The translations under genes and the position numbers were made by a program. Of a stretch of 64,000 nucleotides of DNA, positions 19,701 to 28,329 are shown one piece after another. The notes below the pieces were generated by a model that saw nothing but the letters and a program-made list of their open reading frames with translations, ran no database searches and was not told the origin of the DNA. The stretch comes from Luteimonas granuli. GTDB lineage: Bacteria; Pseudomonadota; Gammaproteobacteria; Xanthomonadales; Xanthomonadaceae. Location of the stretch: NCBI RefSeq assembly GCF_007795095.1, contig NZ_CP042218.1, positions 1,550,001-1,614,000 of the forward strand, written 5' to 3'. The stretch's first letter is position 1; each line of letters opens with the position of its first letter.

Positions 19701-20362
19701 CGCAGCATCGGCCCGGGGTCGGGCAGCGCCGCCGGCGGCGCGGGCAGCAGCACGTCCTCGCGCACCAGCGGCGAGAGATCCTTCGCCAGCGCGTCCGGCC
19801 CCTGCGGCCACAGCGCGTGCAGGTCGTCGACGGCATCGGCGTCGACCGCGTGCGCACGCCACAGGTCGGCGGCGATCGCGGCGCGCAGGTCGGCGTCGCT
19901 GGCCAGCAGCTCGGGCGCGTCGAATCCCTGCCCGCTTTCCAGCGCGTGTTCGCGCAGCACGCGGGCGCAGAAACCGTGGATGGTGAAGATGGCCGCCATG
20001 TCGATGTCGTCGGCGGCGCGGCGCAGGCGGCGGCGCAGGGCGTCGTGCGATTCCCCGCCGCGCGCCAGATGCGCTTCGATCAGCTGCCGCATCAGCGCGG
20101 CCTCGGGCGAGGCGTGGCCGTCGTCGCCCGAGGCCACGTCCGCCGCCAGCACCAGGCGCTGGCGCACCCGCGCGCGCAGTTCCTGCGTGGCGGCCTCGGT
20201 GAAGGTGACGGCGAGGATCCGGCCCACGCCGAGCGCGCGCTCGAGCACCAGCCGCGCCAGCAGGGTGGCGAGGGTGAAGGTCTTGCCGGTGCCGGCCGAA
20301 GCCTCGATGGCGAACACGCCGTGCAGCGGCTGGGTGGCGTACGGATCCAGCGGCGCGTTCAC
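16733..20362 (-). CDS. recB: Exodeoxyribonuclease V beta subunit RecB
   Basis: 1209 aa. 3'-5' SF1 helicase and nuclease subunit of RecBCD, for double-strand break repair and degradation of foreign linear DNA. Walker A is EASAGTGKT near residue 20, and helicase motifs DEFQDTDPRQW and GLTRARDALW are present. The C-terminal nuclease motif VLDWKSNRLP contains the catalytic Asp and Lys. The start is GTG at 20362 in a GTGA overlap with the recC stop. Length matches family members (about 1180-1250 aa). Confidence 0.96.
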   Translation of the reverse strand: MNAPLDPYATQPLHGVFAIEASAGTGKTFTLATLLARLVLERALGVGRILAVTFTEAATQELRARVRQRLVLAADVASGDDGHASPEAALMRQLIEAHLARGGESHDALRRRLRRAADDIDMAAIFTIHGFCARVLREHALESGQGFDAPELLASDADLRAAIAADLWRAHAVDADAVDDLHALWPQGPDALAKDLSPLVREDVLLPAPPAALPDPGPMLRAAAQAFAEAARTHGDGFRDELLRATESKVLKGQSYKADWIQDLFDQLARWCDRGDHVSRFKHDKLGHLHREKLLDCTSKAGAGRTPESPLCDAVAEYAAALAEADRIREARQAALLHRLRDDARRRLARHKQLARVLTFDDQIDRVATALAGPHGDALVERLRAQYRIALVDEFQDTDPRQWAIFERVFGADSPEPALFLIGDPKQAIYGFRGGDVETYLAARATAAMAPPLASNFRSRPAVLRGIEALYAQAQAVHEGEPDRVAPPFIDARIAFHPVQPGGARDDAEYQRAGQPAPAITLWRAPEPAPDRHGKPKPHSAPRSRELATRACLAAIHRVLGDARAGTATLKGRPVRPGDIAVLVRKHREAVMIRDALAAVGIPAVAAGKQSLFATAEARELHTLLQALVHGADDRRLRAALATVLVGEDAHAIAALDADGEVLQQKQLEALAWGERLRRAGPLALVGELCARHAPRLLGLMDGERRLTNYLQLAEHLQEAQRTALGLHGLLDWLARAIAGASADDEAQQLRLESDARRVQIVTLHKSKGLEYPLVFLPYVGIGGRPPHHGGRVVVHGDDGRVLHWKLQEADSGWKDALAAWERHERAEDARLLYVGLTRARDALWLATGRFYNHEQSPLWTMVSDADALVARAAGTIAIDAATPLDVLPWLGADSTEDVPPARTATRALASDWWVYSFTQLAHADGGHDTASAATQPAAGGRDEPVDATARADAEAETFDPRFGGARFGVVLHDAFEHADFAAWRGWRPGDAAPDGELRKITAALGRGGYAADDIEDGVAVITPMLGHSLTAVLPEGCALVDVPAVQRRPEIEFQFALAPTRVDALLALLHRHGLVTGRQGFGLRRRLEGLMTGLIDLTYLHDGRWYVLDWKSNRLPGYGAADLEQAMAASEYTLQALIYTLALHRWLRFRLGAAYDYARDFGGARYLFCRGIDATAGDDRGIHAWRFAPELVHALDALFAGEPREAAA

Positions 20363-23300
20363 TCGACCTCCTCGGGGTCATGCGCGCGGGCCAGGCCGGC
20401 GAGCGTGCCGGGATCGACGCCTTCGTAGGCCTGGCCGTCGCGCACGGCGAGGAAGACCGTCATCGCCGCGTCCGCGAAGCGCACCAGGGCCGGTTCGTCG
20501 GCGAAGGGATCGCAGCCGCGCAGCACCTGGCGCAGCGCGTCGCCCTGGCCTTCGGCGAAGCCGCCCCCGGCACCGTGCCACTGCTTGCGTGCCGCCTCCA
20601 CCGCCTTGTCGGCGTTGTCGGCGCTGGCGTAGGCCCAGGCGCTGTAGGGCGCATAGGGCAGCGGCTCGCGCAGGCCCTGCGCGCGCAGCGCCAGCAGCCG
20701 GCGCAGTGCGTCGCGCGCCTCGGCCGGCGACAGCGGAGCGCGCGCATACGGCCCCACCGCGCCGGGATCGGTCTCGAAGAAGTCCAGGAACGGCAGGTCG
20801 ATCCCCGCGGCGCGCGCGAGCAGCCAGTCGAGTCCGCTGCGGATCACGCTCGGGCCGTTCGGCTTGCCGAAGCGCAGGCGCGCGATGCCCTGCGGCCACG
20901 CATCCTGGATGCGCCCGTGCACGCGCACGCCGTCGATCTCGACCTCGGCCGGCAGCGACCGCGGCTGCGCGTTGCCGCGCCAGGCACCGAACGCCTCCAG
21001 CCACGGCGCGAGCACCTCGCGCTGATCGGCCAGCACCCGGCGGCCGGACGCGCCGGAGGGCAGCAGGCCGCGCGCGCGCAGCGTCGCGTGGATGCGTGCC
21101 TCGTCGTGGCCCTGCAGCAGCTCGTCGAACAGCGCGCGTTGCAGGACGCTGCGCTCCAGCCCGCGCTCCGGCGCGGCCAGCGGCTCGACGTCGTCGCCGT
21201 GCGCCTCGATCTCGACCAGCCGCAGGCCCATGCGCTCGAGCAGGCTTTCCGCCGGCTGCAGCAGGAAGCGGCGCAGCGCGCCGATCGGAAGCTCCGGTTC
21301 GAGGTCGTCGCCGGCGAGCGGCGCGCCCTCGAACCACGGCGGCAGCGGCACCCGGCGGTCGGCGGCGCCGGCCGCGGCCTGCTGCCAGCGCGCGTGGTAG
21401 GAAAAGCGGCGCGGCTCGTCCTTCGGGCCGAAGGCCTCGGCCGAGAACGGCTGCAGCGGGTGCCGCACCACCAGCGCCTCGGCGATGTCGTCCGCCGCAT
21501 CCGCGGCGTGCTGGGCCGCGGCGGCGTCGATCAGCTCCGACACCAGCACCGAAGGCTCGCGCCGGCTGCCGTCGCGCGGGTCGGCGCCCTGCCAGCTCAC
21601 GTAGAACACGTCCTGCGCCGCGGTGAACAGCTGCAGGAACAGGAAGCGGTCGTCATCGCGCGTGGAGCGGTCGCCGGCGCGGCGCCTGCCGGTGCCGAGC
21701 TCGGCGGTGAGGCGGTTGAGTCCGGGCGCGGGGTCGCGGCGCGGGAACTCGGCGTCGTTCATGCCCAGCACGCAGATCACGCGGAACGGCAGCAGCCGCA
21801 TCGGCACCATGCGCGCGATGCTGACGCCGCCGGTGAGCAGCGGCGCACGCACGTCGGCCTCGGCCAGCACCGCGCCGAAGTGCGCGCGCACCGCTTCCGC
21901 CGGTACCGGCGCGTCGAAGCCGGCGTCACCGGCGTTGCGCGCGAACGCGTCCACCAGGGTGCGCAGCCGGTCCAGCGCGCGCTGGCCGGCGGCGCTCGCG
22001 GGCGGCCGCGGCAGCAGCGCATCGAGCAGTTCCAGCAGCCGCTCGCGCCACTGCGCCGGCGGCATCGCCTCGCCCAGCAGCTCGGCATGGCGCTCCAGCA
22101 CCCGCAGCAGGCGCAGCAGGGTGTCGAGCGCGTCCATCGCGCCGCCTTCCAGGTCCGGCAATGGCGCGACCAGCCGGCCGTCGCTCGCGCGCACCAGCGC
22201 GTCGCTGCCGCTGGCGTGGCCGAGCAGCAGGCGGTCGAGCGCGAAGGCCCAGGTGTAGGCCTCGTCCTCCGGCGCGTCGAAGCGGGCGCGGTGGCGGGCG
22301 TCCAGGCCCCAGCGCGCGCCCGCCTCCGACAGCCAGGCCTGCAGCCGCTCGATCGCCGGCGCATCGAGGCCGTTGGCCTCGGCCAGTGCGGGGCTGGCCA
22401 GGAGGTCCAGGATCTCGTGCAGGCCGAAGCGCGACACCGGCAGCGCCAACAGGCGCAGGAACACCTCGGCCAGCGGTTCGTTGGCCAGCGGGCTGGCGTC
22501 GGCCAGCGCGTAGGGGATGGCATCGTCGGCGCCGCGGTCGCCGAACACCGCGCCGAGGTAGGGCAGGTAGGGATCGATGTCCGGCGCCAGCACCGCGACC
22601 TCGCGCGGCTGCAGCGGCGGGTCGAAGCGGTCGTCGTCGAACAGCGCGCGCATCTGGTCGCGCAGCACCTGCAGTTCGCGCAGGCGTGTGTGGCAGGCGT
22701 GCAGCTGCAGGCTGGGGTCGGTGCGGTCCACGGCCGGGCGCAGCGCGAAGCCGGGCTCGCCGCGGCGATGGAAGACATCCGACTGCATCCGCCGCAGCAG
22801 GCTGCCCTGCAGCGGGCCGCCGCCCTCGGCCGGATCGGCGTGCGCCCGGAGCTCGGCGGACGCGTGCACCACCTCGTAGTTGCCCACCAGGCGCATGAAG
22901 TCCACACCGGCTGCGCCCCAGGCCTGCAGCAACCGGCTCTCGCCGCCGGCCAGCAGTGCGCCCTCGGTGGCCAGCGCGGCTTCGGGCACCGTGCGCATGC
23001 GCTGCAGGTCGCCCCAGTACGCCTGCGAAGGGGAAGGCACGAAGCAATGGAGCGTCCCCACCCGCGCCTGCGTCGCCACCACGCGCAGCACGTCCGGCGA
23101 GACATTCAGCGTCGCGAACGCCGACAGTCGCGCCGGCAGCCCGGCCGGCAGCGCCGCATCCGGCGCCTCGAAGCGCTCCAGGTAATCCTGGATCCGCCGC
23201 GCCCGATGCCGCGTCCCGCGCGCCACGCGCCGCCACAGGATCGCCTGCGGATCGTCCGGGTCCGCGCCGCCCTCCCAGCGCAGCAGCCAATCGCGCCGCC

Positions 23301-23739
23301 AGGCCTGGTACTTCTCGAACACCGAGGCCAGCTCGCCGGCCAGCGACCATGGGCGCAGCGGATCGTCGCCGCCGACGTGCGCCGCGATCGCCGCCAGCGC
23401 CGGCTGCTCCAGCAACGCGCGGTCGGTCAGCGCGGCGTACAGGTGCCAGTGCAGCGTCCGCGCATCCAGCTCGCCGTCGGCCGGCCCCAGGTTGGCGTCC
23501 AGTGCCCGGCCCACGAATTCGCCCGGCGTCAGGAACTCGATGTTCGCCGCCACGCCGTGGCGCGCGGCCAGCGTCGCCTGCAGCCATCGCCGCATCGCCG
23601 CCTGCGGGATGAGCACGATGTCCGGCTCGAGCAGCCGCTCGCGCGAAACGGGCGCGCGCAGGACTTCGGCGAGGATGCCGGCCAGCACCTCGAGCGCGTT
23701 CGAGTGGTAGAGGCGGAAGCCCGCGCTCGTTGGACTCAA
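20359..23739 (-). CDS. recC: Exodeoxyribonuclease V gamma subunit RecC
   Basis: 1126 aa, the Chi-recognising inactive-helicase subunit. Family landmarks are the N-terminal FRLYHSNALEVLAGIL, the inactive helicase region VAVLAPDIDPYLPYL, VICVLGMNDAEFPRR, and the nuclease-like C-terminus. The start is TTG at 23739, supported by GGAGA about 6 bases upstream. Order recC-recB-recD on one strand with 4-bp overlaps makes one translationally coupled operon; an unknown gene lies 20 bp upstream. Confidence 0.95.
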   Translation of the reverse strand: MSPTSAGFRLYHSNALEVLAGILAEVLRAPVSRERLLEPDIVLIPQAAMRRWLQATLAARHGVAANIEFLTPGEFVGRALDANLGPADGELDARTLHWHLYAALTDRALLEQPALAAIAAHVGGDDPLRPWSLAGELASVFEKYQAWRRDWLLRWEGGADPDDPQAILWRRVARGTRHRARRIQDYLERFEAPDAALPAGLPARLSAFATLNVSPDVLRVVATQARVGTLHCFVPSPSQAYWGDLQRMRTVPEAALATEGALLAGGESRLLQAWGAAGVDFMRLVGNYEVVHASAELRAHADPAEGGGPLQGSLLRRMQSDVFHRRGEPGFALRPAVDRTDPSLQLHACHTRLRELQVLRDQMRALFDDDRFDPPLQPREVAVLAPDIDPYLPYLGAVFGDRGADDAIPYALADASPLANEPLAEVFLRLLALPVSRFGLHEILDLLASPALAEANGLDAPAIERLQAWLSEAGARWGLDARHRARFDAPEDEAYTWAFALDRLLLGHASGSDALVRASDGRLVAPLPDLEGGAMDALDTLLRLLRVLERHAELLGEAMPPAQWRERLLELLDALLPRPPASAAGQRALDRLRTLVDAFARNAGDAGFDAPVPAEAVRAHFGAVLAEADVRAPLLTGGVSIARMVPMRLLPFRVICVLGMNDAEFPRRDPAPGLNRLTAELGTGRRRAGDRSTRDDDRFLFLQLFTAAQDVFYVSWQGADPRDGSRREPSVLVSELIDAAAAQHAADAADDIAEALVVRHPLQPFSAEAFGPKDEPRRFSYHARWQQAAAGAADRRVPLPPWFEGAPLAGDDLEPELPIGALRRFLLQPAESLLERMGLRLVEIEAHGDDVEPLAAPERGLERSVLQRALFDELLQGHDEARIHATLRARGLLPSGASGRRVLADQREVLAPWLEAFGAWRGNAQPRSLPAEVEIDGVRVHGRIQDAWPQGIARLRFGKPNGPSVIRSGLDWLLARAAGIDLPFLDFFETDPGAVGPYARAPLSPAEARDALRRLLALRAQGLREPLPYAPYSAWAYASADNADKAVEAARKQWHGAGGGFAEGQGDALRQVLRGCDPFADEPALVRFADAAMTVFLAVRDGQAYEGVDPGTLAGLARAHDPEEVE

Positions 23740-23759
23740 GAAAGTCTCCGAAGTCTGGA

Positions 23760-24428
23760 TCAGGAGACAGGGTTACGGTCCGCGACATGCATGTCGTTTT
23801 GACCAGGGGAGCCGATTCCTCGAGCGCCCTTGTCCACGAGGAACCTCCCTCCAATGGCCCAGAGATAGACATCGAACACGCGCTCATGGAACCAGAGGCT
23901 CGACACAAGGTGCTCCAGTTCATCCTCCCCGTACGCGTGATGAAAATACCGATGGAGGCTGGTCAAACGCCCGCATGCAGCCGCGACCTGAGCTTCCACC
24001 TTCTTGAATTCGGAACGCCACACCTTCTCGAATTCGTCATAGCTTCGCGGAATTCGGCGCGAAGCAAGGGCAGACAGGGCCGTGACCGCATTGCGGTCAT
24101 AGACGAGGAAAGGACTTCGGTGACGAAACCAGAGTAGCTTCGATGCGGCCGAGAGATTCTCCTTGCTGAACCTGTCTTCAAACTTGCTGGCGAGTTTGTT
24201 TACCGCCTTCGCGCCATCCTTTCCCACGCCAAGAAGGCTCTCAAGCACATATTTCCGATTCCCCGCTTCAGCAATTCCACGGAAACTCCTCGAAATGCGG
24301 AATGCATGCATCGCCTTCGTGAGAGCCTCAAGGGTGGGATTGTCGCTAGAGAGGTCGGTATGAAGGGCCTGATCCCCGCCTTCCCACAGCTTCAGATAGT
24401 GCAACGCGAAATAGTCGAACCTTGGCAT
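23760..24428 (-). CDS. Unknown protein in the recCBD operon
   Basis: 222 aa from ATG 24428. A GTG at 24467 would add 13 residues and overlap the upstream HD gene; neither start has a convincing ribosome site. The protein is mostly helical, with a conserved-looking core LLWFRHRSPFLVYDRNAVTAL, and lacks Cys clusters or known catalytic motifs. It is not recognised. The base composition is less GC-rich than recC. It ends 20 bases before recC and begins 5 bases after the HD gene, so all five genes probably share one transcript. Confidence 0.7.
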   Translation of the reverse strand: MPRFDYFALHYLKLWEGGDQALHTDLSSDNPTLEALTKAMHAFRISRSFRGIAEAGNRKYVLESLLGVGKDGAKAVNKLASKFEDRFSKENLSAASKLLWFRHRSPFLVYDRNAVTALSALASRRIPRSYDEFEKVWRSEFKKVEAQVAAACGRLTSLHRYFHHAYGEDELEHLVSSLWFHERVFDVYLWAIGGRFLVDKGARGIGSPGQNDMHVADRNPVS

Positions 24429-24433
24429 CTCTT

Positions 24434-24979
24434 TCAACGGATTTCCCCTTTTCCGGTCCTGTCCCACACATCGCCGCCGCCCTCATTTGGCCGAGTTCTT
24501 ACAGGGCCTCGCCTGATTGACCACGCCCATGCGCGCGAGATGCGCAGCGGATCCTTCGCCGGCGCCGTGCACAGGTAGCGCGGATCGGGGTGGATGCCCA
24601 CCCGGCCGAGATCGAGACGATCGGCATCCCAGCACACCTGCACCACCGGATGCGCATCGACATGGCCGTCGCTGTGGCCCTCGCAGGCGGCCTTCAGTAG
24701 TGCCATCGATCCAGCATCGAGCACGATCACACCCTTGCGCCACAGCCAGTCCGCGTATTCCGCGGCACGCGGGCCGTGCTCGGGATCGTGATAGTCGTTG
24801 CGCCGCTGCGAGTCGTGCACCAGTCCGAACAGCGCGGGCACCCGCGTATCCAGTCCCAGCACCCGCGCCAGCGACACGCCGTGGAAACGCACCCGCGCCC
24901 AGTGCGACGCGCCGTGGATGCCAAGCCAGTCGAGGCGGAACTCCTTCCGCAGACGCGTAACCAGGCCAGTCCCGCCCAT
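24434..24979 (-). CDS. HD-domain-like hydrolase
   Basis: 181 aa. The segments HGASHWARV, FGLVHDSQRRND (the HD doublet), EGHSDGH and CWDADRLDLGRVG together make a metal-binding HD-superfamily pattern. Such proteins are phosphohydrolases; the substrate is unknown. The last 25 residues (after RISRAW) look like non-homologous read-through with lower GC, which hints that the 3' end was altered when the following gene arrived. It runs in the recCBD direction and is probably the first gene of that transcript. Confidence 0.78.
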   Translation of the reverse strand: MGGTGLVTRLRKEFRLDWLGIHGASHWARVRFHGVSLARVLGLDTRVPALFGLVHDSQRRNDYHDPEHGPRAAEYADWLWRKGVIVLDAGSMALLKAACEGHSDGHVDAHPVVQVCWDADRLDLGRVGIHPDPRYLCTAPAKDPLRISRAWAWSIRRGPVRTRPNEGGGDVWDRTGKGEIR

Positions 24980-25154
24980 CCCAGCTCCTCTGTACCGGTG
25001 GCCATGATGCCGCAGCCCGGTCGCAGGCGCTGATACAGCGGCAGCGCCGGCGCGCGCGGCAACTTCGGCGATAATGTAGCGCCGACGCTCCGCCCGCGTT
25101 CAGCACCGCTACGCAATGCTTCCGCGGTTCCGTCCCCCCGATTCCGCCAGGCCC

Positions 25155-26042
25155 ATGCCCCACACAGCGCCCGACACGAACGTGCCCGCCGTCCGCCTCT
25201 CCGGCGTGCGCCTGGACCGCGGCGTGCGCACGATCCTCTCGGGCATCGATCTCGAGGTGCCGCGCGGCAGCATCACCGCCATCCTCGGGCCCTCGGGCAG
25301 CGGCAAGTCCACGCTGCTGGCCGCCATCACCGGCGAGCTGGCCCCGGCGGCCGGAACGGTCGAGGTCTTCGGCCGGCCGGTGCCGCGCCACCACCGCGAA
25401 CTGCTGGAGCTGCGCAAGGGCATCGGCGTGCTGCTGCAGGGCAACGGCCTGCTGACCGACCTCACCGCCGGCGAGAACGTGGCCCTGCCGCTGCGCACGC
25501 ACACGAAGCTGCCGGCGCCGGTGATCGAGCAGCTGGTGCTGATGAAGCTGCACGCGGTGGGCCTGCGCACCGCGGTCGACCTGTACCCGCGCGAGCTCTC
25601 CGGCGGCATGGCCCGCCGCGTGGCGCTGGCCCGGGCGCTGGCGCTCGACCCGCCGCTGATGCTCTACGACGAGCCGCTGACCGGGCTCGATCCGATCGCG
25701 TCCGGGGTGATCATGTCGCTGATCGCGCGCCTCAACGCCACCCTCGGCCTGACCAGCATCATCGTCAGCCACCACGTACGCGAGACCCTGCCGATCGTCG
25801 ACCAGGTGCTGGTCACCGCCAACCGCGGCATCGTCTTCGCCGGCACGCCGGCCGAGCTCGAGGCCAGCGAGGATCCGCTGCTGCGCCAGTTCCTGCGCGG
25901 CGAGCCGGACGGCCCGATCGCGTTCGACCCGGCGTCGGCGCAGCCCTCCGCGCGCGACGCCCTCGCGCGCGCCGCCGACGCCGCGCCCACGCGCCTCGCG
26001 GCCACCCCCGCCGCGCCCCGCATCGACGCCGAGGCCCGCTGA
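25155..26042 (+). CDS. mlaF: MlaF, ABC ATPase of phospholipid transport
   Basis: About 295 aa. ATPase of the MlaFEDB complex that maintains outer-membrane lipid asymmetry. It has Walker A GPSGSGKST, signature LSGGMARRVALARAL, Walker B MLYDEPLTGLD and H-loop SHH. I prefer ATG 25155 (MPHTAPD); an in-frame ATG at 25116 would add 13 residues. The C-terminal roughly 35 residues are Ala/Arg-rich and probably disordered. The stop overlaps the mlaE start (TGATG). Confidence 0.95.
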   Translation: MPHTAPDTNVPAVRLSGVRLDRGVRTILSGIDLEVPRGSITAILGPSGSGKSTLLAAITGELAPAAGTVEVFGRPVPRHHRELLELRKGIGVLLQGNGLLTDLTAGENVALPLRTHTKLPAPVIEQLVLMKLHAVGLRTAVDLYPRELSGGMARRVALARALALDPPLMLYDEPLTGLDPIASGVIMSLIARLNATLGLTSIIVSHHVRETLPIVDQVLVTANRGIVFAGTPAELEASEDPLLRQFLRGEPDGPIAFDPASAQPSARDALARAADAAPTRLAATPAAPRIDAEAR

Positions 26043-26791
26043 TGCCTTTCGTCTCCAGCACCCGCTCCCTCGGCCGGGCCGGCCTGTTCTCGCTCTCGGT
26101 CTTCGCCGCGTCGAAGCCGACCGCGGACTTCTTCGCCGAACTGCTGCGCGAGATCTACAAGATCGGCGCGCGCAGCCTGCCGATCATCGCCGTCGGCGGC
26201 GCCTTCGTCGGCCTGTCGCTGACCCTGCTCGGCTTCCGCGCGCTCGAGACCTACGGCGCCGCCAACCAGGTCAGCGTGCTGATCGGCCTCGGCCTCTACC
26301 GCGAGCTGGCGCCGGTGCTGACCGCACTGCTGTTCATCGGCCGCGCCGGCTCGTCGATCGCGGCGGAACTGGCGCTGATGCGCGCCACCGACCAGATCCA
26401 GGCCCTGGGCCTGATGGCCATCGACCCGGTCGCCAAGGCCGTCGCGCCGCGCTTCTGGGCGGCGGTGCTGTGCGTGCCGCTGCTCACGGCGTTCTTCGTC
26501 AGCCTGGCGCTGAGCGCGAGCTGGCTGATGGCCGTGCACGTGCTGGGCGTGGAGAACGGCACCTTCTGGCAGACCATGCGCGACGCCGTCGACTTCAAGG
26601 ACGACTTCCTGGTCGCCTTCCTCAAGTCGGCGGTCTTCGGCGGCACCTCGGCCCTGGTCGCCGCCTACGTCGGCTTCCACGCCGAACCCACCATCGAGGG
26701 CACCTCGGTCGCGACCACCCGCGCCGTCGTCAACGCCTCGCTGCTGGTCCTGATGTTCAACTTCGTCCTCTCCGCGGCGCTGTTCCGCTGA
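26042..26791 (+). CDS. mlaE: MlaE, phospholipid ABC permease
   Basis: 249 aa inner-membrane permease with 5-6 hydrophobic segments. The MlaE/YrbE family core is clear: GGAFVGLSLTLLGF, YRELAPVLTALLFIGRAGSSIAAEL and MRATDQIQALGLM. It pairs with MlaF and holds the MlaD hexamer. The start directly overlaps the mlaF stop. Confidence 0.95.
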   Translation: MPFVSSTRSLGRAGLFSLSVFAASKPTADFFAELLREIYKIGARSLPIIAVGGAFVGLSLTLLGFRALETYGAANQVSVLIGLGLYRELAPVLTALLFIGRAGSSIAAELALMRATDQIQALGLMAIDPVAKAVAPRFWAAVLCVPLLTAFFVSLALSASWLMAVHVLGVENGTFWQTMRDAVDFKDDFLVAFLKSAVFGGTSALVAAYVGFHAEPTIEGTSVATTRAVVNASLLVLMFNFVLSAALFR

Positions 26792-26822
26792 TGGCGACGC
26801 ACTTTTCCCCCGAGGTCTCCCG

Positions 26823-27359
26823 ATGATCACGTCCCGTGGCCCACGACTCGAATTCGCCGTCGGCGCCTTCCTGCTGCTGGCGCTGGCCTCCATGCTGGTG
26901 CTGGCGGTGGCCTCGACCAACGGCAGGTTCGGCTTCGCGGGCGATACCTACGAACTGACCGCGCGCTTCACCAACCTCGGCCAGCTGCGCCCCAACGCGC
27001 CGGTGAAGGTCGGAGGCGTGACCATCGGCCACGTCGCCGGCATCGATCTCGACCCGGTGAAGTTCGACACCATCGTGACCCTGGCCATCGACTCGCGCTT
27101 CAACGAGATCCCGATCGACACCTCGGCGCAGATCCTCACCGGCGGCCTGCTCGGCGAGAGCTACGTCGGCCTGCTTCCCGGCGGCGACATGGAGGTGTTC
27201 CAGCCGGGCGAGGAACTGGTCTACACCCAGCCCGCCGTCGACCTGATGCAGATGGTCGGCAAGTACATGTTCAGCGGTGGCGGCGAAGATGGCGCGGGTG
27301 CCCGCGCCGCCGCGCCGGATGCGAACGACACCCCGCCCCCCACGGAGCCCACCCCATGA
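26823..27359 (+). CDS. mlaD: MlaD, MCE-domain lipid-binding protein
   Basis: 178 aa. N-terminal membrane anchor (about residues 10-30), then a single MCE domain (LTARFTNLGQLRPNAPVKVGGVTIG onward) that forms the periplasmic hexamer and lipid channel. The C-terminus is Pro/Asp-rich and disordered. GAGG precedes the ATG. The stop overlaps mlaC (ATGA). Confidence 0.95.
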   Translation: MITSRGPRLEFAVGAFLLLALASMLVLAVASTNGRFGFAGDTYELTARFTNLGQLRPNAPVKVGGVTIGHVAGIDLDPVKFDTIVTLAIDSRFNEIPIDTSAQILTGGLLGESYVGLLPGGDMEVFQPGEELVYTQPAVDLMQMVGKYMFSGGGEDGAGARAAAPDANDTPPPTEPTP

Positions 27360-28030
27360 CCATCCGCCCCCTGATTCCCTTCGTGCTGGCCTCGGCCGTG
27401 CTCGCGGCGGCGCCGTTCGCGCAGGCGCAGGCGCAGGCCCAGGCCGCGCCGCCGGCCGCCTCCACCATGCAGGGCGAGTCGCCCAGCAAGCTGGTGCTCG
27501 ACAACAGCCAGCGCATCCTGTCGACGCTCGAATCGCGCCGCGCCGAGTTCACCGCCGACCGCGGCAAGCTGCAGGACTTCATCGCCAGCGAGTTCGACCA
27601 GATGTTCGACCGCGAGTACTCGGCCCGGCAGGTGCTCGGCCGCCACGGTCGCGGCGCCAGCGACGCGGACATCAAGGTCTTCGCCGACGCCCTGGCCGAC
27701 AGCCTGATGCGCCGCTACGGCAGCTCGCTGCTCGACTTCAACACCCGCCTGCGCGTGCGCGTGAAGTCCGAGACCCCGCTGCCGCGCGGCCTCGGCGTCA
27801 AGGTCTCCAGCGAAATGCTGCGCCAGGGCGGCGAGCCGATCCCGGTCGACTACCTGATGCGCCGCGCCGGCAACGGCTGGCGGGTGTTCGACGTGATGGT
27901 CGAGGGCGTCTCCTTCGTGCAGACCTTCCGCCAGCAGTTCGACACCCCGCTGACGCGCAAGTCGATCCGCGAGGTCGCCGCCGACCTGAGCGCCGGCCGG
28001 ATGCAGGCCGATGCCGGCGCCGGAAACTGA
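27356..28030 (+). CDS. mlaC: MlaC, periplasmic phospholipid carrier
   Basis: 224 aa with a Sec signal peptide ending in a QA-repeat (AQAQAQAQAAPPA), followed by the Tol_Tol_Ttg2/MlaC fold: LQDFIASEFDQMFDREYSARQVLG and YLMRRAGNGWRVFDVMVEGVSFV. It shuttles phospholipids between MlaA at the outer membrane and MlaFEDB. Overlaps mlaD by 4 bp and mlaB by 20 bp. Confidence 0.94.
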   Translation: MTIRPLIPFVLASAVLAAAPFAQAQAQAQAAPPAASTMQGESPSKLVLDNSQRILSTLESRRAEFTADRGKLQDFIASEFDQMFDREYSARQVLGRHGRGASDADIKVFADALADSLMRRYGSSLLDFNTRLRVRVKSETPLPRGLGVKVSSEMLRQGGEPIPVDYLMRRAGNGWRVFDVMVEGVSFVQTFRQQFDTPLTRKSIREVAADLSAGRMQADAGAGN

Positions 28031-28307
28031 GGCCGGCGTCCGCCGCGACGGCGAGGCGCTGCGCTTCGACGGCGCCCTCGTCCGCGACGCGGTGCCCACG
28101 CTGTGGCGCGCCGCGCGACCGCAGGCCGCGGGCGTGCGCCGGATCGACATCACCGCCGTGACCGGCATCGACAGCGCCGGGCTGGCGCTGCTCTCGGCGC
28201 TCGCCGCGACCGCCGGCCCCGGTGCGGAAATCACCGGCGCGCCGCCCGGCCTCGCCGAACTGAGCGCCGCCTATCGCCTCGACGGCGCGCTGGGCTTCTC
28301 CCACTGA
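28011..28307 (+). CDS. mlaB: MlaB, STAS-domain subunit
   Basis: 98 aa cytoplasmic STAS domain with the hallmark IDITAVTGIDSAGLALLSAL. It supports assembly and activity of the MlaFE transporter. It starts 20 bases inside mlaC, so translation is tightly coupled. Confidence 0.88.
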   Translation: MPAPETEAGVRRDGEALRFDGALVRDAVPTLWRAARPQAAGVRRIDITAVTGIDSAGLALLSALAATAGPGAEITGAPPGLAELSAAYRLDGALGFSH

Positions 28308-28329
28308 TCCAGGACGGACAGCGATTCCC

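Noticed and set aside
16202-20428. Very long + strand open frame opposite recB
   Set aside because: It has Arg/Gly-rich, low-information composition typical of antisense frames in GC-rich DNA. recB on the other strand has all helicase and nuclease motifs.
20380-23802. Long + strand open frame opposite recC
   Set aside because: Antisense to a clear recC with family motifs throughout; product is His/Arg/Gln-rich without domains.
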